This document shows, in pieces, positions 1-9,863 of a stretch of 64,000 nt of DNA; the stretch's first letter is position 1; each line of letters opens with the position of its first letter. The stretch lies in contig NZ_FOBU01000002.1 of NCBI RefSeq assembly GCF_900109915.1, forward strand, positions 1,133,170-1,197,169. The letters are read 5' to 3'. Below the pieces are notes generated by a model. The model was not told where the DNA came from, made no database searches, and saw nothing but the letters and a program-made list of their open reading frames with translations. Origin of the DNA: Luteibacter sp. UNCMF331Sha3.1. Its GTDB lineage: Bacteria; Pseudomonadota; Gammaproteobacteria; Xanthomonadales; Rhodanobacteraceae. The position numbers were made by a program, and so were the translations under genes.

Positions 1-250
1 CGGGGCCGATCACGTAGATCATGTCGAGGTCGCGCTCGACGATCGCACGGTTCAGGTGCGTGTAGATGAAATTGAGGCCCGTGGTCGTGCCCCAGTGCCC
101 GAGGAGACGATGCTTGATGTGATCCTTGCTCAGCGGCTCGTCGAGTAACGGATTGTCGCGCAGATAGATCTGGCCGACGGAAAGGTAGTTCGCGGCACGC
201 CAGTACGCGTGCATGCGACGCAGCAGATCGGGTGCGAGCGTCTCGGTCAT
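1..250 (-). CDS. xfp: Phosphoketolase, N-terminal part (partial at window edge)
   Basis: The first 83 residues of a xylulose-5-phosphate/fructose-6-phosphate phosphoketolase; the rest lies beyond the left edge. This thiamine-diphosphate enzyme cleaves sugar phosphates with inorganic phosphate to give acetyl phosphate and an aldose phosphate in the cytosol. The visible residues match the family N-terminus closely: [16 protein letters not shown], then [20 protein letters not shown], then [11 protein letters not shown], which lead into the ThDP-binding fold. The start is the ATG opening [13 protein letters not shown]-type sequence ([10 protein letters not shown]). Family assignment is secure; sugar preference cannot be judged from this piece. 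Confidence 0.9.
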   Translation of the reverse strand, partial: MTETLAPDLLRRMHAYWRAANYLSVGQIYLRDNPLLDEPLSKDHIKHRLLGHWGTTTGLNFIYTHLNRAIVERDLDMIYVIGP

Positions 251-336
251 CGGGGTTTCCAGGCGACGGGGTCGCCCACCAGCCTATGGCCGCGCGGATT
301 CGGCTGGCGTGAAAGAACGCCCCGCCGATTGGCCGC

Positions 337-1176
337 TCATTCCGCCGAGCCGATCTCGCGCGTATTGCGTTCCATCACCTTGATGGCGTCGTCGGCCTGG
401 CGATGCGCCTCGCGCCGCGCGGCTTCGGAGCGCATGTCCTGCGCGCGCGCACGCTCGGCCAGTTCGCGCGAGAGCGACTCGGACGGGTCCACTGCGGGAC
501 GCCGCGGCGGCGGCAAGGGCGCGGCCGCCGGGGAAGCGGCGGGAGCGGCCACCGGGGCCGGCGCCGGCGCGGCCTCGACGGTCACGGGCGGGGCAGGCGG
601 CTTGCGTGGCGCCATCGCCCGCCACACGAACACGCCGAGCAGGCACACCACCAGTGCGCCCACGATAGCGGGAACCAGCCAGGGCCTGTCGCGGCGTGCG
701 GCGGCGCGGGGCACCGTCGTGCGTCGCACCGTGTCGGCGGCCAGTGGTGCCTGCGGCACGCGACCGCTCGGGTCGGGCAGCTTCAGCATCACCCGCAGCG
801 TGTCGCCGTCCACCAGCTGAAGGCGTGGCTGGCGGCGTTGCGCCGTGCGCGCCTCGGGTGTGAACGTGCCGCGCGTCAGGAGTACGCCGCCCGACACGCC
901 CTCGTTGAGCATCGTCGCAAGCAGTTCGTTGACCTCGTCGACGCCGACCTGCTTCGCATCCCACTGCCGGCATTGCACGATGGTGACCTCGTCGCCACGG
1001 CGCATCCGCAGGTCGAGACTGGTACCGAGGGCTTTCAGGGAGCGCGGTCGCGAATCGTATTCCACGCGCCAGCCCTGCTCGCGGTAATACTCGGCAAGCA
1101 GGTGCTCGAACGTATGCCAGCTCATGCGCGCGAGAGCGTCCGTAGCGGCGGGCGATGCGTGGCGCTCAAGATCCAT
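337..1176 (-). CDS. Membrane-tethered Mrr-like (restriction endonuclease-fold) protein
   Basis: 279 aa. Residues about 15-130 form an Mrr_cat/PD-(D/E)XK-like domain: FEHLLAEYYREQGWRVE, then LDLRM, then VQCRQW, then GGVLLTRGTFTPEA. A single transmembrane helix follows (WLVPAIVGALVVCLLGVFVW), then a Pro/Ala-rich linker and a charged helical tail rich in Arg and Glu. The usual Gln-x-Lys of Mrr-type nucleases is Q-C-R here, so the catalytic lysine appears to be replaced by arginine and nuclease activity is doubtful. The same frame stays open upstream through the antisense of the next gene; the start chosen is MDLERHASPAATDAL, just before the conserved domain. Role unknown. Confidence 0.7.
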   Translation of the reverse strand: MDLERHASPAATDALARMSWHTFEHLLAEYYREQGWRVEYDSRPRSLKALGTSLDLRMRRGDEVTIVQCRQWDAKQVGVDEVNELLATMLNEGVSGGVLLTRGTFTPEARTAQRRQPRLQLVDGDTLRVMLKLPDPSGRVPQAPLAADTVRRTTVPRAAARRDRPWLVPAIVGALVVCLLGVFVWRAMAPRKPPAPPVTVEAAPAPAPVAAPAASPAAAPLPPPRRPAVDPSESLSRELAERARAQDMRSEAARREAHRQADDAIKVMERNTREIGSAE

Positions 1177-1341
1177 GGGTCGGCGGACGTAGAGACGGGA
1201 ACGAACCGGCGATGATAACCGGATGTTGACGCAGTGCGCAGAACCGGCAAACGACGAGGATTCACGTACGTGAAAATCTTGCCGGTTATGTGCCTCGCCG
1301 GTACATTGGCAGGTTGTGTTGGGAATTTCAGGGGAAATCGG

Positions 1342-1869
1342 GTGTTGAAGCAAGTGCTCGCCGCGTCCGCGGTACTGGTGCTGTCCGCGTGCGGCGGAAA
1401 GACGATGATCGAAAGCGACATGAGCCACCTCGTGTCGGCCAGCCCGGCGTCGCCGTGGCTCACCGTGGAGAATCCTGGCGTCGCGGTGCTGACCGTGACG
1501 GGACTCGAACAGAAGCAGAAAGTGCAGGTGGCGCCGGACGTCGCCACGGCCGTGGAAGCGCGCCTGCGCACCATGCTGCAGCCGAAGTACTTCACCGATC
1601 TGATCGTCAACTGCCGTGGTCTGCAGGTGGCGGTGGGAGCGAAGACCGAGGCCGAACCGCCGTCGCTCGACATCGACATGAGCGTCGGCTGCCGGATCGT
1701 GGCGCGCGGGCTGGTGTCGACCCGATCGTATCGGCTGCACCGGTCGCAGGCGATCGACCCGGCCGCAGCGCACCTCGACACCGCGGTGCCGGCACTGATC
1801 GACGGCGCGTCGACCGAACTGGCCGACCGCATATGGACCGGCGTACTGGCGACCGGCGCGAAGCGCTGA
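1342..1869 (+). CDS. Putative lipoprotein
   Basis: About 175 aa. The GTG start at 1342 (or TTG at 1345) is preceded by an AGGGGA ribosome site and gives an N-terminus ending in a lipobox (VLVLSAC), so export and lipidation are likely. The mature part is about 150 residues with two cysteines (NCRG, VGCR) that could pair. An upstream in-frame ATG at 1234 would place a second lipobox-like stretch (LAGC) before the first; I consider that extension unlikely because it overlaps the promoter region. No family recognised. It is followed by a small hairpin and faces the convergent HDOD gene. Confidence 0.6.
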   Translation: MLKQVLAASAVLVLSACGGKTMIESDMSHLVSASPASPWLTVENPGVAVLTVTGLEQKQKVQVAPDVATAVEARLRTMLQPKYFTDLIVNCRGLQVAVGAKTEAEPPSLDIDMSVGCRIVARGLVSTRSYRLHRSQAIDPAAAHLDTAVPALIDGASTELADRIWTGVLATGAKR

Positions 1870-1880
1870 TCGTTCGATCG

Positions 1881-1908
1881 GGTGGGAGCCGGCAGGCTGG
1901 CTTCCACC
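1881..1908. terminator. Short REP-like hairpin between convergent genes
   Basis: Arms GGTGGGAGCC and GGCTTCCACC can pair with one G-T wobble around a short loop. It sits between the stop of the lipoprotein gene and the stop of the convergent HDOD gene, so it may work as a bidirectional terminator. The arm sequence is the same family as the larger REP palindromes elsewhere in the window. Confidence 0.55.
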
Positions 1909-1921
1909 GAAAAGGAATCGC

Positions 1922-2962
1922 TCAGGCTTCCGCCACCACGACCCGGTGCAGGTCGTTGCGGGACGCCACCAGCCGCTCCTGGCTGAAGCCGAGTCCGGGA
2001 TGTGCCAGCACCATCGCATCGGGTTCGGCGGCACCGCGCTCCACGAGCACGTCGAGCATGGCCACGCGACTGGCGGCGAGCAGCGCGCGGCCTAGCGGCG
2101 TGCGTGCACCGGCATCCGCCGGGTCGGCGCGCTCGGCCAGCGCCTGCACCACGCGCGACGGGAAGCTCCAGTGCCGCGCCGCATGCAGCGACAGGCGCTC
2201 GATCTGTTGGCCTAGCGCCGCCACGAACGGACGGCTATACGCCAGCGCCGCCGCATCGGACTCGCGCGCCACTTCACGCAGGATGGCCTGCGCACCGGTC
2301 TGGCTCGCGATGCCCGCGAGGAACGCCTCGAACGGATCGCACACACCACGACTGAGGAAGGCGCACGCACGCGCACAGCGCTCGGCGTGCTCCCAGAGGC
2401 GCTCGCCGGCATGGCGTCCCAGGTCGCCATCGTTCGTACGCAGGATCGGGCGCATCACCATCTGCATCACCACGCGGCGCAAGCCGTCGTGACCCATGAT
2501 CGCGATCGCCTGCGGCAGGCCGGAGACCGGCCGCGCGGTGCGGAAGTAAGCGCTGTTCGCGACACGGATCACTTCGCCCATCAGCACGGTGTCGCGCGAG
2601 ATCTGTTCGGCCAGCGCGCGATTGTCGGCATCGTCGTTGCGCAGGGAACGCATCAGCTGAGGCACGACGGCGGGAAGACGGGGCAGGGTGCTCACGTCGA
2701 AGCGTTCGCTGCCGAAGGCGTCGCGCACGCGGCGCAGGGTGTTCTGCTCGGCGGGCGTCAGCCCCGGATCGCGCGACGGTCCGATTCCGAAGACGAGGCG
2801 GTAGAAGCGATCCTCGATATCGTCCCCGGTCAGCGCTCCGGCCGGCACCAGCGCGGGGTTCGGAACGAATGGCACGGCGTCGGGCAGGGAAAGCCCGTCC
2901 GGCCGATTCGCGGCAGGCGCCCGCGCGCTTCCGAACCACTTCCTGAAGAACCGGCCGATCAC
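1922..2962 (-). CDS. HDOD domain protein
   Basis: 346 aa. Residues about 90-290 form an HDOD domain, an HD-related output fold that lacks phosphohydrolase activity and occurs in bacterial signalling proteins. Supporting stretches are LPRLPAVVPQLMRSLRNDDA, VLMGEVIRVANSAYFRT, SGLPQAIAIMGHDGLRRVV and FLAGIASQTGAQAIL. The N-terminal 85 residues are a proline-rich low-complexity leader; no second output domain is visible. It stands alone, convergent with the lipoprotein gene and divergent from the pseudouridine synthase, with a REP palindrome upstream. Partner unknown. Confidence 0.85.
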   Translation of the reverse strand: MIGRFFRKWFGSARAPAANRPDGLSLPDAVPFVPNPALVPAGALTGDDIEDRFYRLVFGIGPSRDPGLTPAEQNTLRRVRDAFGSERFDVSTLPRLPAVVPQLMRSLRNDDADNRALAEQISRDTVLMGEVIRVANSAYFRTARPVSGLPQAIAIMGHDGLRRVVMQMVMRPILRTNDGDLGRHAGERLWEHAERCARACAFLSRGVCDPFEAFLAGIASQTGAQAILREVARESDAAALAYSRPFVAALGQQIERLSLHAARHWSFPSRVVQALAERADPADAGARTPLGRALLAASRVAMLDVLVERGAAEPDAMVLAHPGLGFSQERLVASRNDLHRVVVAEA

Positions 2963-3066
2963 GTGTGGCTCCCGCGTGCGCTTGGATGGGGACGATGGCC
3001 TTCAGTATATGTCGCGGGGACGGGCAAGACGATTGGCGAGTTATGCGCTCAGCGGCGAGCCTTTCC

Positions 3067-3133
3067 GTGGGAGCGGCCTTGGCCGCGATGGGTGCTTGCC
3101 GCGAGCACCCATCGCGGCCAAGGCCGCTCCCAC
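3067..3133. repeat. REP-type palindrome, perfect 30-bp arms
   Basis: A perfect inverted repeat: two 30-bp arms around a 7-bp loop (TGCCGCG). The outer arm begins GTGGGAGCGGCCTTGGCCGC and ends CGGCCAAGGCCGCTCCCAC-like on the other side. It lies between the divergent starts of the HDOD and pseudouridine synthase genes. The same family recurs near 5,622, 13,331-13,571, 22,248 and 23,053. Confidence 0.9.
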
Positions 3134-3185
3134 ATGAGCAAGGCCTGGCGGCTATTGCGACTCCTGCACGTGCGGGGTCGCTAAG

Positions 3186-4061
3186 ATGCCTGCCATGCCC
3201 GACCATCTGCCCATCAGCCGCATCGTCCTGCCGCCCGGCGGGTGGGCCACCGTGCTCGATTTTCTCTGCGAACGTTTTCCCGCGATCGATCGCGAGACGT
3301 GGATCGACCGCATGGCGCGCGGCACGGTCACGGCCGATGGCGTCGCGGTCACGCGCACCGCGCCGTACCGTCCGGGCACGGCGGTCGCCTATCGTCGCGA
3401 GGTGGACGCCGAGCCGCGCATCCCGTTCGAGGAAGCCATCGTCCACATCGACGACGACATCGTCGTGGCCGACAAACCGCATTTTCTTCCGGTGATGCCG
3501 GCGGGACGGCATGTGGAGGAGACGCTCTCGGTGCGCCTGATCCGTCGGCTGGACAATCCGGATCTCGTCGCGCTGCACCGCCTCGATCGCGGCACCGCCG
3601 GTCTGGTGGTGTTCTCCGCGCGGCCGTCCAGTCGGGATGCCTATACACGGTTGTTCCGCGAACGTGCGATCGCCAAGGTTTACGAGGCCGTCGCGGCGCC
3701 GATGCCTGGACGAGCGTTTCCGTTCGTGCACGAATCGCGGCTCGAGCGCGGCGAACCGTTCTTCCGCATGCGCGAGGTGCCGGGCGAGCCGAATGCGCGC
3801 ACGCGCGTCGACGTGATCGCGCGTGGCGACGAGCGATGGCTCTACCGGCTGTCACCTGAGACCGGTCGCAAGCACCAGCTGCGCGTGCACATGGCGGCAC
3901 TCGGCAGCCCGATCGCTGGCGATCCGGCGTATCCCGAGGTGCGCGACGAGCGCGCCGATTTCGCGGAACCGCTTCAGCTGCTGGCCCGCGAGCTCCGCTT
4001 CGTCGATCCGATCACCGGCGAACAGCGCGTCTTCCGCAGCACGCGCGAGCTGACGTACTGA
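3186..4061 (+). CDS. RluA-family pseudouridine synthase
   Basis: 291 aa. These enzymes isomerise uridine to pseudouridine in rRNA or tRNA. The catalytic motif is clear: LVALHRLDRGTAGLVVFS, with the HRLDRGT aspartate near residue 137. The C-terminal RluA block follows (LSPETGRKHQLRVHMAALGSPIAGDPAYP). The N-terminus (about 80 residues) resembles an S4-like segment. Which of RluA, RluC, RluD or another subfamily it is, and the target uridine, cannot be settled from sequence alone. Start is ATG 3186; an in-frame ATG nine bases later is equally possible. Confidence 0.88.
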   Translation: MPAMPDHLPISRIVLPPGGWATVLDFLCERFPAIDRETWIDRMARGTVTADGVAVTRTAPYRPGTAVAYRREVDAEPRIPFEEAIVHIDDDIVVADKPHFLPVMPAGRHVEETLSVRLIRRLDNPDLVALHRLDRGTAGLVVFSARPSSRDAYTRLFRERAIAKVYEAVAAPMPGRAFPFVHESRLERGEPFFRMREVPGEPNARTRVDVIARGDERWLYRLSPETGRKHQLRVHMAALGSPIAGDPAYPEVRDERADFAEPLQLLARELRFVDPITGEQRVFRSTRELTY

Positions 4062-4083
4062 TGCAACCCGACCTGCCTTTGGG

Positions 4084-4134
4084 CGAAGGGGTGCTCGCCG
4101 CAAGTATCCATCGCCAGCAGGCTGGCTCCCACCC
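4084..4134. repeat. Half REP element
   Basis: The right half of a REP palindrome (loop region, then ATCGCCAGCAGGCTGGCTCC and CACCC) between the pseudouridine synthase and the exporter. The left arm is missing, so it cannot form the full hairpin and looks like a decayed copy. Confidence 0.6.
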
Positions 4135-4214
4135 GACGGTGGATCGGCCGTCGCGGGCTTCCCACATCACGGCTGCGGGCGCAAACTAGGCGCTCCCCCG
4201 TCGCCCGCTTCCGG

Positions 4215-5612
4215 ATGAATTCCGCACCAGGCTTCCGCACCGTCGCCCTGATCATCGCGAGCGCGATGTTCATGGAGCAACTCGACGGCACCATCCTGGC
4301 GACCGCGTTGCCGTCGATGGCCCAGTCGTTCGACGTCTCGCCGCTGCACATGAGCGTGGCGCTCACGTCGTACATGCTGAGCCTCGCGGTGTTCATTCCC
4401 GCGAGCGGAGCGATCGCCGATCGCTACGGATCGCGCAACGTCTTCCGGGCGGCCATCGCGTTGTTCACGCTCGGCTCCATCCTCTGTGGCGTCTCGGGGA
4501 ACCTGCCGTTGCTGGTGGCGTCGCGCCTGCTGCAAGGCATCGGCGGCGCGATGATGGTGCCGGTGGGGCGGCTCGTGCTGCTGCGATCCGTGCCTAAATC
4601 CGAGCTCGTCTCGGCGATGTCGTGGCTGCTCGTGCCCGCGCTGATCGGTCCGGTGGTCGGCCCGCCGCTGGGCGGTTTCATCGTGACGTGGGCCTCGTGG
4701 CGCTGGATCTTCTACATTAACGTGCCCATCGGCATCGCCGGCATGTGGCTCGCCACGAAGTACATCCCCGACGTGCGCCTGCCCGACAAGGTGCGCTTCG
4801 ATCACCTTGGCTTCGTGCTGTCCGGCGTCTCGCTGTCGTGCCTCGTGTTCGGTCTCGAGATGGTCAGCCACGGTGGGGCGTCCGTGAACGGATCGACGGC
4901 GCTGATTCTCGGCGGTCTCGCCGTCGGTGCGCTGTACATCCGGCACGCGCGTCGCACGGAGCACCCGATCCTCGACCTCTCGCTGATGCGCTTCACCACG
5001 TTCCGCCTCTCGGTGATCGCCGGCTCGCTCACGCGCATCACGGCGGGTTCCGTGCCGTTTCTCCTGCCGCTGATGATGCAGCTGGGCTTCGGTCTCTCCG
5101 CGGCGCACAGCGGCGTGATCACGTTCGTTTCCGCGCTGGGCGCGATGCTGATGAAGGCGACGGCGGCGCCGGTGCTGCGCCGCTGGGGTTTCCGCGCCAC
5201 GCTGGTATGGAATGGCGTGCTGTCGATGGTCTGCGTGGCGCTGTGCGCGGCGTTCCGTCCCGACTGGCCCTTGTGGACGATCTACATCGTGCTGCTGGCC
5301 TCGGGCTTCTTCCAGTCGCTGCAGTTCAGCGCGTACAACACGGTGGCCTACGCGGACGTACCGAGCGAGCGATTCTCGAGCGCGACCAGCTTCTACACGA
5401 CGTTCCAGCAATTGATGCTCTCGCTGGGCATCTGCGTGGCGGCCGCCGCGCTCCATGTGTCGGTCGCGTGGAACGGGCACGCGAGTGCGCAGCTGCCGGA
5501 CTTCAGCGCGGCGTTCATCGTGGTGACGGTGATTTCGCTGCTGGCCGCGCCGGTGAGCGCGCGGCTGCCGCGCAACGCGGGGGCGGAAATGAGCGGGCAC
5601 CGCGCGCGGTAG
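4215..5612 (+). CDS. MFS transporter, DHA2 (EmrB/QacA-like) family
   Basis: 465 aa inner-membrane protein with about 14 hydrophobic segments, as expected for proton-driven drug exporters of the DHA2 family. Motif D1 is LDGTILATALPSMAQSF in helix 1, motif A is SGAIADRYGSRNVFR, and the motif C region is PALIGPVVGPPLGGFI. No adjacent EmrA-type adaptor or TetR/MarR regulator is present, so it probably stands alone; substrate unknown. A REP hairpin follows the stop codon. Confidence 0.9.
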   Translation: MNSAPGFRTVALIIASAMFMEQLDGTILATALPSMAQSFDVSPLHMSVALTSYMLSLAVFIPASGAIADRYGSRNVFRAAIALFTLGSILCGVSGNLPLLVASRLLQGIGGAMMVPVGRLVLLRSVPKSELVSAMSWLLVPALIGPVVGPPLGGFIVTWASWRWIFYINVPIGIAGMWLATKYIPDVRLPDKVRFDHLGFVLSGVSLSCLVFGLEMVSHGGASVNGSTALILGGLAVGALYIRHARRTEHPILDLSLMRFTTFRLSVIAGSLTRITAGSVPFLLPLMMQLGFGLSAAHSGVITFVSALGAMLMKATAAPVLRRWGFRATLVWNGVLSMVCVALCAAFRPDWPLWTIYIVLLASGFFQSLQFSAYNTVAYADVPSERFSSATSFYTTFQQLMLSLGICVAAAALHVSVAWNGHASAQLPDFSAAFIVVTVISLLAAPVSARLPRNAGAEMSGHRAR

Positions 5613-5621
5613 GACGTTCCT

Positions 5622-5690
5622 GGTGGGAGCCAGCCTGCTGGCGAAGGGTGCTCGCGGCAAGCACCCATCGCCAGCAGGCTGGCTCTCACC
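5622..5690. repeat. REP palindrome
   Basis: A 69-bp palindrome between the convergent exporter and aat genes. Outer arms GGTGGGAGCCAGCCTGCTGG and its complement enclose an inner stem built on GGGTGCT/AGCACCC. It is well placed to end transcription from both sides. Confidence 0.88.
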
Positions 5691-5697
5691 GGAAGCG

Positions 5698-6411
5698 CTA
5701 CAGCGGCAGCGCCAGCGGCTGGCTCACCCACGATCCCGTGACGCCCGGCATCGCCGCCAGACGTCGCGCCTGCGCGATGAAGTCGCGCCGTGGTACTTCC
5801 ACCGCGCCCATGCTCAGCAGGTGACTGTTCGTCACCTGCGCATCCAGCACCGGAAAGCCCCATTCGTGCAGCAGCCGGCACAACGCGGCGAGCGCGACCT
5901 TCGAGCCGCCGGAGCGCGCGCTGAACATCGACTCGCCGCAGAACAGCCGGCCGACGGCCACGCCATAGATGCCGCCCACCAGCGTGCCGCGATCCCACAC
6001 TTCGACGCTGTGCGCATGGCCGCGCCGGTGCAGTTCCTCGTACGCGGCGATCATGTCGTCGCCGATCCAGGTGCCGGGCTGGCCATCGCGCGGGGCGGCG
6101 CAGGCGAGCATCACGCGGCGGAACGACGTGTCCGCCGTCACGCGCCAGTGGCTCTTTCGAAGCTGTTTCCGCAGCGACCGGCTCACGTGCACGCCATCGG
6201 TGCGGAAGACGCAGCGCGGATCCGGCGACCACCAGAGGATCGGCTCGTCGGCGTTGAACCAGGGGAACACGCCTTGCCCGTACGCGGCGAGCAATCGCTC
6301 GGGCGACAGGTCGCCGCCCCAGGCGAGCAGGCCGTTCGGATCCTCCAGCGCGGTTTCCGGGTCGGGGAACAGGCTCATCCGCGACCGGTGAAGTTGCGGC
6401 AGCTGGATCAT
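5698..6411 (-). CDS. aat: Leucyl/phenylalanyl-tRNA--protein transferase
   Basis: 237 aa. Aat transfers Leu or Phe from tRNA to N-terminal Arg/Lys of proteins, marking them for ClpS/ClpAP degradation (bacterial N-degron pathway). Diagnostic stretches are FPDPETALEDPNGLLAWGGD, GVFPWFNADEPILWWSPDPR, IGDDMIAAYEELHRRGHAHS, VGGIYGVAVGRLFCGESMFS and LDAQVTNSHLLSMGA. Length is typical. Its start overlaps the stop of the upstream acetyltransferase by four bases (ATGA), so the two are translationally coupled. Confidence 0.95.
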   Translation of the reverse strand: MIQLPQLHRSRMSLFPDPETALEDPNGLLAWGGDLSPERLLAAYGQGVFPWFNADEPILWWSPDPRCVFRTDGVHVSRSLRKQLRKSHWRVTADTSFRRVMLACAAPRDGQPGTWIGDDMIAAYEELHRRGHAHSVEVWDRGTLVGGIYGVAVGRLFCGESMFSARSGGSKVALAALCRLLHEWGFPVLDAQVTNSHLLSMGAVEVPRRDFIAQARRLAAMPGVTGSWVSQPLALPL

Positions 6412-7541
6412 CGGTCGGCGTACGGCGAGTGGGTGAGCAGCTCTTCGCGATAGGCCTCGCGATGCCGCGCTTCGTGCGCGAGCGCGTCGGCGACCGCGCG
6501 ACGGAAACCGTCATGGGCGATGTAATGACGGGAGTGCGTCAACGTGGGCAGGAAACCGCGCGCGAGCTTGTGTTCGCCCTGCGCGCCGGGCTCGAAGCGC
6601 GCCAGTCCCTCGCGGATCGCATAGTCGATGCCGCGGTAATAGCACAGTTCGAAATGCAGACCCGACACGTCCACGCTCGCACCCCAGTATCGTCCGAATA
6701 ACGCATCGCCGCCGCGCATGAACAGCGCCATGGCGACGATGTCGTGGGCATCGCGCGCCAGCGCGATCTGGACATTCGAGCCGAGCGAGCGGCCGAGGTA
6801 TTGGAAGAACCTCGCCGTGAGCGCGGCATGGTTTCCTTTCATGTCGAACGTCAGCTCGTACAGCGCGTGGATCTGTCGCCACTCGGAGTCGGAGAGTTCG
6901 TCGCCGCCGCGCATCTCGAGGGTGAGGCCCGACGCATGCGCGTGCGCGCGCTCCTGGCGGATGTTCCTGCGCTTCTTCGACGTCAGCGCGCCAAGGAACG
7001 CGTCGAAGTCCGCATAGCCACGGTTATGCCAGTGGAACTGGTAATCGGATCGTGCAAGCCAGCGGTCGTCGAAGGCGTCGAGATCGGCGTCGGTGAGGAA
7101 GTTGGCGTGGATGGACGACAGGCCGAGGCGATCGGCTTCGTCGACGAGCGCCGAGGTCAGGCGATTGCGGATCACCTCGGCCACGGGGCTTTCCGGCACC
7201 AGCAGGCGCGGCCCGGTCACGGGGGAGTAGGGCGACGCGACCAGCAGCTTGGGGTAGTAATCCCCGCCGGCCCGCTCCCATGCCGACGCCCATGCCCAGT
7301 CGAATACGAACTCGCCATGCGAGTTGCCTTTCAGATAGGTGGGCGCCGCGGCGACGAGCCTGCCGTGCTCGAACAGGCCGAGGTGATGCGGCTTCCAGCC
7401 GTAATCCTCGCGCAGGCAGCCCTTCGCTTCCATGCCGCTGAGAAACGCGTGCGACACGAACGGATTGCCGTCGGGGACAAGGGCGTCCCAGTCGGCGGCT
7501 GGAATGCCGCCGAGGCTATCGAGGAAGTGGATGCCGTCCAT
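6408..7541 (-). CDS. GNAT/FemAB-like acyltransferase (peptidoglycan synthesis/recognition family)
   Basis: 377 aa. It resembles the DUF482 / FemAB-like branch of GNAT-fold proteins: DWDALVPDGNPFVSHAFLSG at the N-terminus, LTSKKRRNIRQERAHA in the middle, ALFMRGGDALFGRYWGAS, then LHFELCYYRGIDYAI and EHKLARGFLPTLTHSRHYI. Family members often sit beside aat, as here, and the two overlap by four bases. The acceptor is unknown; aminoacyl transfer to a cell-wall or protein acceptor is only a possibility from the family name. Confidence 0.8.
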   Translation of the reverse strand: MDGIHFLDSLGGIPAADWDALVPDGNPFVSHAFLSGMEAKGCLREDYGWKPHHLGLFEHGRLVAAAPTYLKGNSHGEFVFDWAWASAWERAGGDYYPKLLVASPYSPVTGPRLLVPESPVAEVIRNRLTSALVDEADRLGLSSIHANFLTDADLDAFDDRWLARSDYQFHWHNRGYADFDAFLGALTSKKRRNIRQERAHAHASGLTLEMRGGDELSDSEWRQIHALYELTFDMKGNHAALTARFFQYLGRSLGSNVQIALARDAHDIVAMALFMRGGDALFGRYWGASVDVSGLHFELCYYRGIDYAIREGLARFEPGAQGEHKLARGFLPTLTHSRHYIAHDGFRRAVADALAHEARHREAYREELLTHSPYADR

Positions 7542-7578
7542 GCGGCGGACGCCCCGCGCGCGAGCGCGGGGCGAGCCT

Positions 7579-8556
<978 letters not shown>

Positions 8557-8767
8557 TTACTAAAGCGTGTTTCAGTCGTACCGCTCGCCTCTTGCGGCAG
8601 GATGCTAAGGCCGTATCGAGGTCCGCGAGGACGTCGTCGACCCGGAAGAATGGGGAAGACGAGGGTGCGATTCAAGACGCCCGGCTCTACGACGGTGGCT
8701 GTCCCGTCCCCACGGGGTGGTTTTTGTTCTGTCCGATTCTATCGACTCATTCAGGATCCTCCATAAG

Positions 8768-9832
8768 ATGCGCATCGGTATTCCCTCCGAAACCAAGACC
8801 CTCGAAGGCCGCGTGGCCCTGATTCCGGCCGCTGCCGCCGATCTGGTCCGCCGCGGGCACGAGGTCTTCATCCAGGCCGGTGCCGGCGCCAAGAGCGGCT
8901 ACGCCGACGCCGACTACGCCATGCTGGGCGTCACCGTCGTGCCCGATGCCGCCGCCGTCTATGAGAAGGGCGAGCTGATCGTGAAGGTCAAGGAGCCGAT
9001 CGAGGGCGACCTGAAGCTCCTGAAGAAGCACCACCTGCTGTTCTGCTACCTGCACCTGGCCGCCGAGCCGGCGCTGACGAAGAGCCTGCTCGACATCGGC
9101 CTCACCGGCATCGCGTTCGAGTCGGTGGACGAGAACGGCGTGCTGCCGCTGCTGCTGCCGATGTCCGTCATCGCCGGTCGCATCGCCACCCAGATCGGCA
9201 CCACGCTCCTGCACCAGCCCAACGGCGGCAAGGGCAAGCTGCTGGGCGGCATGGCTTCCACGCCGCGCGGCAAGGTCGTCGTGCTCGGCGCCGGCGCCGC
9301 CGGCGGCAATGCCGCCGCGCTCGCCGCCTCGGCCGGTGCCAACGTGGTCGTGTTCGACAAGCGCCCGGACCGCATGGCCGAGATGATGGCCCTAGGCCCG
9401 AACGTCACGGCCCTCTACGCCTACGAGTCGTCGGTGGCCGAAGAAGTCCGCAACGCCGACATCGTGGTCGGTGCCGTGCTGATCCCCAGCGCCAAGGCGC
9501 CGCGCGTCGTCACCGAAGACATGGTCAAGACCATGGAGAAGGGCTCGGTGCTCGTCGACATCTCGATCGACCAGGGCGGCTGCTTCGAGACCTCGCGTCC
9601 CACCACCTGGAAGGAGCCGACGTACGACGTGCACGGCGTGACGCACTTCTGCGTCACGAACATGCCGGGCGCCGTGCCGCAGACGTCGTCCACCGCGATC
9701 TCGGCCGCCATCCTGCCGTACGTGCAGCGCCTGGCCGCCGGCAACGAATGGCGCGACTACGCGCCGCTCGCCACGGGCATCAACATCGAGGGTGGCAAGG
9801 TCGTGCACCCGGCCCTTCAGGCCATGGCATGA
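8768..9832 (+). CDS. ald: Alanine dehydrogenase
   Basis: 354 aa from the ATG at 8768, which gives [20 protein letters not shown], the standard N-terminus of this family. Ald catalyses reversible NAD+-dependent deamination of L-alanine to pyruvate and ammonia. Seen: the N-terminal substrate domain with VKVKEPI, the Rossmann motif [21 protein letters not shown], and the C-terminal signature [17 protein letters not shown] and [20 protein letters not shown]. The related transhydrogenase alpha subunit is less likely because of the full C-terminal Ald signature. It runs directly into ftsK with a gap of about 30 bp. Confidence 0.9.
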   Translation: MRIGIPSETKTLEGRVALIPAAAADLVRRGHEVFIQAGAGAKSGYADADYAMLGVTVVPDAAAVYEKGELIVKVKEPIEGDLKLLKKHHLLFCYLHLAAEPALTKSLLDIGLTGIAFESVDENGVLPLLLPMSVIAGRIATQIGTTLLHQPNGGKGKLLGGMASTPRGKVVVLGAGAAGGNAAALAASAGANVVVFDKRPDRMAEMMALGPNVTALYAYESSVAEEVRNADIVVGAVLIPSAKAPRVVTEDMVKTMEKGSVLVDISIDQGGCFETSRPTTWKEPTYDVHGVTHFCVTNMPGAVPQTSSTAISAAILPYVQRLAAGNEWRDYAPLATGINIEGGKVVHPALQAMA

Positions 9833-9863
9833 TGCCGGCAACCGGGACCGAGGTCGTCAGTTA

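Noticed and set aside
337-2034. A 565-codon minus-strand frame extending far upstream of the Mrr-like gene
   Set aside because: The upstream part is antisense to a lipoprotein gene with a good signal peptide and has no protein-like composition; only 337-1,176 shows a domain.
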